Part shown: positions 56,641-64,000 of the stretch, piece by piece
Layout of the letters: each line of letters begins with the position of its first letter
Position numbering within the stretch: the stretch's first letter is position 1
Assembly (NCBI RefSeq): GCF_029962835.1
Contig: NC_080582.1
Span: forward strand, 77,744,177 to 77,808,176
Length of the DNA stretch: 64,000 nucleotides
Origin: Magnolia sinica
Lineage: Eukaryota; Streptophyta; Magnoliopsida; Magnoliales; Magnoliaceae
Reading direction: 5' to 3'
Program-made: the position numbers and the translations under genes
The notes under the pieces: model-generated
Databases searched by the model: none
What the model saw: the letters and a program-made list of their open reading frames with translations, nothing else
Told to the model about the DNA's origin: nothing

Positions 56641-57780
56641 TCCTCTTCCGTTTCTTTCGTTCCGGAAATTCGGAAACGGATTTCCTGCCAAAGCCTTCCC
56701 GAAAGAAGTTCCTGCGCAAGGATGTTGGGTGGGGGCACAGAAATGTTTGTAAGAAATCCACCCCGTCCGAAACTTCGGATCCAAGAATGAATCCAGACCG
56801 TTCGTTCTTCGCAGCAGGATTTCCGGATCTTAGTGGAGTCCAAGAGATGGCTATAAAAAAGGCTATAAAAACCCTACCTGACGAGAGAAAGAGAGATACA
56901 GGAAGGATAAAGATAACGAGAACTTCACCAAGTCGTGAGAAATCCGATTTGGAACTGAGTCGCAACCGAGTCAGAGCTGAGTCAGGACAAGTTACACCGG
57001 TTTGGAATTGAGTCGAAACCGAGTCAGAGCTGAGTCAGGGCGAGTTACACCGAGTTTAGTCTGATTTAATAAAGTGAGTTGCCGCTTACCTCTTCTCGCA
57101 TTAGTAATCTCATATGAGCATGATTCAAAATTCGATTCAAGAATATTAGACTTATGTAACATTATCGTTGGATTTGTGACTTCTTTAGTAGTTTGAATTT
57201 ATGAATTGGAATTTCGTTATTTTGTTTTCACTGTCGTCACTTGTTGAAAATTCATATTGCTATTTTCTGTTTTTGAGGTTGTCTTTTGAGAGGGTATAAA
57301 TTTGAGACGATCTTAATGATTTATGTAAAATTTAATGATCTATGGTTAGAAATCTTATAATTACATGAATATATTTTGACGCCTCGAAAAGTCTTAAAAA
57401 TTAAGTGCTTGATTGTGAAAGACTTTGGAAAGAACTTTGTTTGATTCATGCATTGCACGGTTGAAAACTCCAATTATTACCTTTGGGTGAGTATCCTGGT
57501 GTGTACAATAGGTCCCTTAATTACCTTATGGTGAGCATCCAAGTGTGTACAATAATCCTGTGCAATATTCTCCAGCTAAGCACTTACGTGTGTGCAATAG
57601 ACAGTATACTTCATCAATTGTATTTGGGTTAGATAAGTGCCCGGGTGTGTCCAATTTACCAATTTTTGTGTCTGGTGTATATTCTATTGATCGTAGCGAA
57701 TTGGGTGAGTGCCCGAGTGTGTACAAGAGGCCAGATTTGCAGGCCTGACAGATATTTGTGAAAGTTCATGCACACTTACA
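56641..57780. other. Repeat-derived region with possible promoter
   Basis: GGAAACGG/TTTCCG-rich sequence is followed by two TATA-like motifs and a duplicated 'AACCGAGTCAGAGCTGAGTC' (56960-57040). Imperfect units containing GTGTGTACAATA recur at 57490-57730. It resembles the 5' part of an LTR, but I found no partner. Confidence 0.4.
56851..56872 (+). promoter_or_regulatory. Tandem TATA-like boxes
   Basis: CTATAAAAAA and GCTATAAAAACC occur 12 bases apart. They are plausible core promoter elements of a retroelement LTR or a lost gene. No transcript evidence. Confidence 0.3.
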
Positions 57781-58200
57781 TACTCCTACATACCAACACT
57801 GTCCCTCCGTTTTTTTAATATTATTTTAGGGCATTATCCCAAACATGAAGCAGATCCAATTATGGGGGGAATGTTTCATAAGAAACTGTGGTGATTGAAC
57901 CACCTACCATTAAAAACCTCTTAAGACACACCTTAATGTTTCCGTAGTGTTTATTTGCCATCTAATCTATTGATAAGGTCACAAAGGCATGGATGAAGGG
58001 AAAAAAAACAAATATTAGCTTGATCCAAAACCTCTGTGGTTTATTAAAGGTTAATAATCATTAATTCTAATGAAACGGTCTATCCAATAATTGGATTTAC
58101 TTCATGTTTAGGATAATACCCTAAAATGATCCGGAAAAACAGATGGATGGAGTAGATACATAATACATATATCAAGGTGGGGCCCACAATAAGGGCCTCA
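57781..58200. mobile_element. Foldback MITE copy upstream of the F-box gene
   Basis: Arms at 57800-57960 and 58040-58190 are complementary in type ('GAAGCAGATCCAATTATGGG' against 'ATTGGATTTACTTCATG'). It lies 275 bp before the F-box start codon, so it may form part of that gene's promoter region. Confidence 0.6.
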
Positions 58201-58474
58201 CCATCTTGATGAGGCCGGGGTCTCACCAAATCCACTTGCACGGGTGATTGCTACAAATTTTTAAGTGTTGAAGTTTTATGAGCCTGATTTAGTAGTATAA
58301 GCTAAAGCCTGTTTGGATTTGAGATGTATTATTGATTTACTTTGATCCAAGTATTTTTGTAATAGAAATGTAATATTTACCATGATCCCTTCATCTAATA
58401 TCATGTTTTATTTCACTTTTTTTTTTTCCAGCTCCAAGGAAACACAGTTGCATAATCTTGAGTGATCAGTAATA

Positions 58475-59728
58475 TTGAGAAGGATGTACATCGCTGACTG
58501 GTCCCAACTTCAAAATGAACTGTTACGTACAATCGCTGAATTATTATCTGCCAATAGGGATTATCTAGCATTTCGTGCCACTTGCAAGTCATGGCGATCA
58601 GCCGTGGAGGAAATGCCTCTTCATTACCCTTACCAGCTACCACTGTTAATGCTTCCATATGACAAGAACGTCAAGGCATACAGTGCCTTTAGTTTATCTG
58701 ATAACAAGATATTTTACCTCAAGCTATCAGAGGTTCCTGGGCTAAGGTATTGTGGTTCTTCCAATGGTTGGCTGGTTGCAGTAGATGAGACCCCTGCTAT
58801 TCATTTATTTAATCCATTTACTAAGAGCCAGATCGAACTTCCTCCAATAACAACGTTTTCTGAAGTACTAGGGTTTGACAAATCCAAAGTGGGTGCAGAG
58901 TACAATGTACGGTCTTTATTCGATGGTGTAGTGGAAACTCCAAACTCGGAATGGATAAGAACCCGCTTCATAAAAAAGGCTGTGGTATCCTCAGACCCTA
59001 CATCGAATCCCAACTATGTTGTTATGGCCATCCATGGTGAGCGTCAAAAATTGGCATTCTGTAGACATGGAGACAAGGAGTGGACCGTAATTGAAAAGAT
59101 ATGGTGTCCTTATTGTGACATTGTGTGTTATAAAGAACAATTCTATGTGGTAGACTCTAATGGAAGAGTTGCAATTTGCAACATTGATGGTCCTCCCGAT
59201 GCAGTGGAGGTCATGCCACAAATGAATATCTATGTGCCGCCACAAATGGATATCTATCAACAGACAATGTATTTAGTGGAATCAATGGGGGAGCTGTTAC
59301 AGGTTGTTAGATATTGTCAAGACATTCATACCGGTGAGGATGTTAGATATTGTGAAGACATTCATAATTGGATATATTATACCGTTAGATTCAAAGTTTT
59401 TAAGATGGATATAAGTAGATGGAAGAGGTTTGAGGTGAAAACTCTTGGTGATTGTATGTTGTTCTTAGGCTCAAATTACTCATTATCTCTCTCGGCTCAT
59501 GATTTTCCCAGATTCAAAAGAAATTGTATTTACTTTACTGATGACGCAGTATATTCGTATAAGGCTGGTGTACGAGGGGGTCATGATTTAGGCATGTTCA
59601 ACTTGGAGGATAATAGCATCACATCGTTGCCATGCCAATACCATTCAAGCAATGACTTGGGAATGATTTGGCCTCCACCCATATGGTTGCACACATCTTA
59701 TCGTCGTAATGATGCATTGGAAGAATAA
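58475..59728 (+). CDS. F-box/DUF295 protein, SKIP23-like
   Basis: An intact intronless frame of 417 residues. An F-box occupies about residues 7-48 (DWSQLQNELLRTIAELLSAN, then AFRATCKSWRSAVEEM), the segment that binds SKP1 in SCF ubiquitin ligases. The rest fits the DUF295 beta-propeller-like domain: YCGSSNGWLVAVDETPAIHL, FNPFTKSQIELPP, WTVIEKIWCPYCDIVCYKEQ, FYVVDSNGRVAICNIDG, and near the end NCIYFTDDAVYS. Length is normal for the family. The start at 58475 (MRRM) is the first Met. The Met three codons later is nearly as good. A 13-residue near-duplication, VRYCQDIHTGEDVRYCEDIH (about residues 279-300), is encoded by a direct repeat. Target substrate unknown. It is the only intact gene in the window and is surrounded by transposon sequence. 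Confidence 0.88.
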   Translation: MRRMYIADWSQLQNELLRTIAELLSANRDYLAFRATCKSWRSAVEEMPLHYPYQLPLLMLPYDKNVKAYSAFSLSDNKIFYLKLSEVPGLRYCGSSNGWLVAVDETPAIHLFNPFTKSQIELPPITTFSEVLGFDKSKVGAEYNVRSLFDGVVETPNSEWIRTRFIKKAVVSSDPTSNPNYVVMAIHGERQKLAFCRHGDKEWTVIEKIWCPYCDIVCYKEQFYVVDSNGRVAICNIDGPPDAVEVMPQMNIYVPPQMDIYQQTMYLVESMGELLQVVRYCQDIHTGEDVRYCEDIHNWIYYTVRFKVFKMDISRWKRFEVKTLGDCMLFLGSNYSLSLSAHDFPRFKRNCIYFTDDAVYSYKAGVRGGHDLGMFNLEDNSITSLPCQYHSSNDLGMIWPPPIWLHTSYRRNDALEE

Positions 59729-60651
59729 TTGCATTTGTTTTTTTTAAAAAAAAATTATTTCTCAAATACACATTCGATTAACATTAATTCTTTCCACTAT
59801 TCTTGTTAGTTTATATTATTAGATGTTTAGTAATTTGATGAGAGAGTGAAAAAGTAAACTTGGAAGTTTGACCATAATATCTATGTGCATTTAGAAATTT
59901 AGATTTTCATTTTCTTACTAAGTTCTATGAAGTTAAACATACAATAGAAACAAGTTTTCATAGTTAAGTTGCTTCAATTCCAATCTGAAGTTAGATTGTT
60001 TTGCTTTATATTGATTATACAAGGAAGCCAGTGTAACAGTAATCACCTAATTGGAGGACTTATTACCTCCGTCTAACGGTTATTCACCTGTCCATGTGGG
60101 GTCTACCATCAGCATACTCATCATGCTAATCCAAATATAATTCATTAATGCAAAACCCATAACAGAGCAATTAGGACAAAGACACTGATGACTAAAAAGC
60201 TTCCAAATTGTGTGGGGCTAGCCATGTCTTTTTATTGTGTACGCCTAAACTTTTTTTTTTTTTTTGGGGCCGTCATTAGATGCTCTCACCTTAGATGGAT
60301 GGATAGCCCAAAATTCAGGTCATTCCAAATAATTTTAAAGGTATTCAGAACAATTTGACATGGGTTTGGACCACTTCATATTTGGATTAGCCTCACTTTT
60401 TAGTTCCAAGGGAAACATGAAAGGGCATACATTATTTGTAGTGGTTCCATGCGGATCTAAAATGGAAGTAATATAGAGCCTTGACAAAAAATAAAAAATA
60501 AAAAATCCCGAGGAAGTAGAAAGCACATAGAAGACGACCCCATGTTTATGTGAAATCCACCCACCTAACAGGTGCATCACCCCATGCTAGACTAATTGCT
60601 GCACAGCCGCCCACACGAACCCTAACCGGCTAACCCTCTCTCTCTCCACTC
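59729..60651. other. 3' flank of the F-box gene, no gene
   Basis: AT-rich 3' flanking sequence with a TTTTTTTTAAAAAAAAA run directly after the stop. No transposon terminus recognised. Confidence 0.45.
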
Positions 60652-61450
60652 TTGTCACACCTCAAAATTCGGGTATAGAGTGTGCACCCTCAGGCTCGAG
60701 TTTCAGTTCGTAACTCGTACACAAAGTGTACTAATTTAATTTCTTAATCGGTTTAATCAGAGATAATAATTATATTCAATATAAGGTCCAGCATAATCTC
60801 AATCACACATACATAATACTTAGCACCAATCAACTAAACATATATAAATCTTGACGACCCTTAAAATAAAATGAACCTTAAAATCATTCACTTATTATAC
60901 CATTATACTATAATGATATTTATTCCATGCTAACATTATTTCAAAGAAATAAATCTAAATAATTGCTTAAAGTCTCAAAATAAATACTAGTATGCATTAT
61001 CAAACTATGCTAACAAAATAAAATATATAATAAAAAATTGTCTAATACCGCCACTTCATCTTCAGATAAGTATGCCCATGTTTCAGGTGGGTCGTGTTCA
61101 GGTACAGTAGATCCTTCCGGTTTTACGTCACATCATCTGTTAATAGCTCATCTGTTCGATTTTTTCATCAATAAAAATGGAAGCTGACCAGGCTTAGTGA
61201 TATAATCCAGCATAGCTCATAATAATAGCAATTAAAATAATACATAAAAATGTATATAAAATGATATGGATGCAAATGGTGTGTAAATGCATCAGATGAG
61301 ATGATCGTCCATCTGCTTGGGTTGGAGGTCGTCAACTTGCATCCACCCGTTGGGTAGGCTTCCACCTTTCGGTAGGCTTGGGTATAGCCCACATCCGGTA
61401 ATGCTCTATTAAGATTGAACATTTCTTCCAGGGAGGGCCCCTAGGATCGA
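60652..61450. mobile_element. Possible gypsy LTR start
   Basis: TGTCACACCTCAAAATTCGG at about 60654 resembles the TGTCACNCC-type left edge of plant gypsy LTRs. No matching right edge was found before the window ends, so it may be truncated or decayed. Confidence 0.35.
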
Positions 61451-63075
61451 CTATGCATTATGTAATGTAATGAATGAGGGATGATATGTAAATGCATATT
61501 TTTTATATTTGCATCATTGTCTCGATTAAAATATTCACATATAAATTTATCGTACAATTATCATATCAAAATATTCAAACCAATAAATCAATCAAACAAT
61601 CATAATGATTTATTTTAATTTTAATAAATTATGAGATAAGTTGCGTTACTCTCCTGAGTTTGGTAGTATTGACTCTGCAATGTAATTAGGTTAATTTGAA
61701 TTCTGGGGTCCTATCAATTATATCAACGATATTATTATTCATTTATTTGTATTACATGGTGGGGTCCACCTTTGATTAACATTCTAAGTGGCCAAATCTA
61801 AAATAATCAAATAATTAAAATTATATGTTTATGTAAATTTAATTATCAAGATTTAGATTTTCTTTTTAAGATCCTGAAATTGAATGTCAAATAATTAATC
61901 GGGGTAACCCATCGGATGATTGGATCATCCAGATTTGGGTCTTTTTTATTTTCGACGGATAAAATCCGTCGTTTAATCTGTGATGGATAAGGTCGGTCAC
62001 ATCCTTGCGACAGATAGAATCCGTCGTAAACAATAAAAAATCCGTCGGTAAAATTCAAAAAATTAGTGGTCACTTGTAACATTAGCAACGGACAAAAATT
62101 ATCCGTCGCTAATGTGATTAAGCGACGTACCTCAAATACGTAGATTTTTCAATGTTCAGAAATTAGCGACGGATTTGGTCCGTCGCTAAAATATCTGTGA
62201 ATAAAAAAGAATATTGATAAATTATTATTTTATTTTATTTTATTAATCTTACACTTGATAGTCATTCAAAAAATAATTCACACTAATATTTGATAAGAAT
62301 CCTATTCACAAAATTGGTAACAACTCAATTCAATAAAAGAGGAAATGACCCAAGTGGCCCACTCCAAACAAAATTGACTTTTAACTCTCCCCCCCCCATA
62401 CAAAAGAAATTACCCGAAACTTCAACTGTTGGCTATGCCTTGCCTTGAATTCCCTACTTGGTGTCTTCTCTTGTTCAACCTTCTTTTGAGCCCTTCCTAC
62501 ATATATTACATGCAACCAGATTCAATCCAAGAAAAGACTAGTTTAGTCAAACCTTCATATATTACAAATAACTTGCTCAAATCCATGACAAGTGAATAGT
62601 TTAATCAACTGAAACCATTTAACAAAATAAAAGATTAGAATTCATCCTAGCCATTAGAGGTTCAGGTAAGAGCATTTCTTAACTTCATAGCATTCACTGA
62701 GAGAGCACAATACAGTTTTTTTTTTTTTTTTTTTTCACAATGAAAAATTATTCTCATCCAGAGGGAAAGAGTGAAAACAGTCATGTTCTAAAGCATCCAA
62801 AGCAAACAGTAGCAACAGATAACTTTGGTCTATGGCTGCTAAACGGTAGAGTTTACGTTGTTCCTAGTGTTAAGTTACAATCATTGAGGAAAACAGAACG
62901 CAACGTCAGAAACAGTGTTTACCTGATGCAAGGAAAAAAACCGCATATGGAAAGAGATAATACCAGAACATAAGTGCAAAATCAGCAGATAAACAAAGGC
63001 CCACTTTGTACATCAAGCATGCCCTCATCGCCCAGGATCAAAAGGCTGCATTGGCAATTGACTCACTCTCCCATC
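61451..63075. other. AT-rich non-coding region with a CACTA-like block
   Basis: No gene supported apart from the CACTA-like block at 61950-62190 listed separately, C- and T-homopolymer runs (62390, 62717), and unremarkable AT-rich sequence. Confidence 0.4.
61950..62190. mobile_element. CACTA-like subterminal array
   Basis: Repeated GACGGAT/ATCCGTC motifs in both orientations, including AGCGACGGATTTGGTCCGTC with its CGCTAA continuation, a near-perfect palindrome. This pattern is usual in CACTA subterminal regions. No CACTA terminus was found next to it. Confidence 0.5.
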
Positions 63076-64000
63076 TCAATCACCTTCTGCTGCGTCTCTG
63101 ACATCAATTGTAAAACTGTATTCCTGGTCACATCCTAGATACGAATCACACATAAAATACAGCATATGTGACTTCTTTCCAACTTCTGCAGGAGCAGTGA
63201 AGTCAAGCTTGACTATTGCCCTCCGTTGCAGCGACACCCCTCTTTATCGCTAGCAGCTGCTGGCTTTTGCTGTCACCAACCACAAGCCACCACCCCTCTT
63301 CTTTGGCTTTCAGGTATCTGGGTGCATCAACTGGGTCCAACCTCTGAGCACCCCTCAAAGTCTCACTCAAGGTTGACTTGCAAGGTAACATTTTCCCCAG
63401 GCCTCACATCATCACTATCCAGCACCTCGTACACCATATCAATGTTAGGAAAGCGGTTGCAAAAGTGGATGATGTCCTGCAACTGTGACTCTGATATCTG
63501 GAGCAGCTCATGCCTTTCATCATTCTCCATCTCCATCAAATCAAAGACTGTTCCAGTACTCTTCCCTGGATTTTCTTCACACCTCTTCGCTAGCTCCCTT
63601 TTGAAGTGTGGAAGTTGCAGAAGAATGGAGTCACGCTCCCACATGCCTTGAATCACCATCTGACTCACTTCCATCGCGAGAAGAGCTAGATTGAGCAGAG
63701 AGCAGAACCTCTCTCTGATTGGCTGCTAGATTTCCTACCACTGTATGTCTCGAGAAGTGGGCTTGTAACAACACATTTGCCTTCTCATGCGGATCCGTGC
63801 ACTTGGGGTTTTCAACAGAAAACCTCTGGTGGTTGATCAATTTTCTTTTCAGCTCTTCCTCACCTGGTCGAATTGGAAGCTGAGCATATTCAGAAGCTGA
63901 AGCCAAAATTTCCAGAAGACCCTTCATCTTTGTTTTCAAAGTCAGTGATGAACTGAAGCGCTCGATGGTAGTGTAACTGATGTAATAGTATGATACAATC
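63076..64000 (-). pseudogene. BRR2-type U5 snRNP helicase, C-terminal pseudogene
   Basis: Minus-strand frames match the second Sec63 domain of BRR2 (DExH12, the U5 snRNP helicase that unwinds U4/U6), from YYYISYTTIERFSSSLT at the window edge through KGLLEILASASEYAQLPIRP, NPKCTDPHEKANVLLQAHFS, EVSQMVIQGMWERDSILLQL, RFPNIDMVYEVLDSDDV, DPVDAPRYLKAKEEGWWLVV and YFMCDSYLGCDQEYSFTIDV to a TGA at 63076-63078. Four lesions are visible: an out-of-frame deletion near 63690 that removes about 18 residues, an in-frame TGA (from CGA) at 63363-63365, and single-base insertions near 63333 and 63239. The relic continues beyond 64000, so its full extent is unknown. No intron is visible in this part, but that part is often a single exon, so retrocopy versus duplicate is open. 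Confidence 0.9.

Noticed and set aside
56570-57011. Overlapping frames on both strands, up to 133 codons
   Set aside because: Arise from self-complementary GGAAAC/TTTCC-rich repeat sequence. No domain and no splice context.

Overview
This is a repeat-dominated window of a flowering-plant nuclear genome. The evidence is eukaryotic split exons with GT/AG borders, plant-type LTR retrotransposons (a Ty3/gypsy of the Tat type and a Ty1/copia primed by initiator tRNA-Met), hAT transposons, a TRIM, a SINE, CACTA-like ends, and plant gene relics (F-box/DUF295, RIO2, BRR2, SGS3-like, hybrid proline-rich protein, receptor kinase). Many foldback copies carry a 'GTGGGCCCCACC' signature. From memory this is common in magnoliid genomes, but lineage cannot be settled from this sequence.

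Layout. 1-5.6 kb: a minisatellite is split by a probable 4.2-kb solo LTR that holds an AT microsatellite and an 89-bp triplication. 5.6-15.6 kb: no intact gene, but a non-autonomous hAT element with 8-bp duplications and a foldback MITE carrying a clean SINE insertion. 15.7-17.0 kb: four exons of a RIO2 atypical kinase with introns and no gene ends. 19.5-40.7 kb: a nested transposon complex. A Tat-type gypsy element (TSD GCTAC) contains a copia element (TSD TCTGG/TCTAG), which contains a 6.9-kb hAT element (TSD ACCACATC), which contains Mutator-like foldback MITEs (one with TSD TTTACAGCA). The same gypsy element also contains a TRIM (TSD CTCAT) whose second LTR holds a small hAT element (TSD GATGCAGG/GATGCAAG). 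All the retroelement coding regions and the hAT transposase lie on the minus strand and carry stops or frameshifts.

40.9-42.5 kb: split exon-like minus-strand segments of an unidentified host gene. The nest may sit in or beside this gene. 43-56 kb: CACTA-like ends around a receptor-kinase relic, a second gypsy gag relic with a second TRIM, a 1.0-kb hAT relative, and adjacent fragments of SGS3-like and hybrid proline-rich protein genes. 58.5-59.7 kb: the only intact gene, an intronless F-box/DUF295 protein. 63.1-64 kb: the 3' end of a BRR2 (U5 snRNP helicase) pseudogene that runs off the window.

The genes do not form a pathway. The biology here is serial transposition and gene decay, with insertion order readable from the nesting. 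All boundaries were read by eye from terminal motifs and flanking duplications. No alignment or database search was run.
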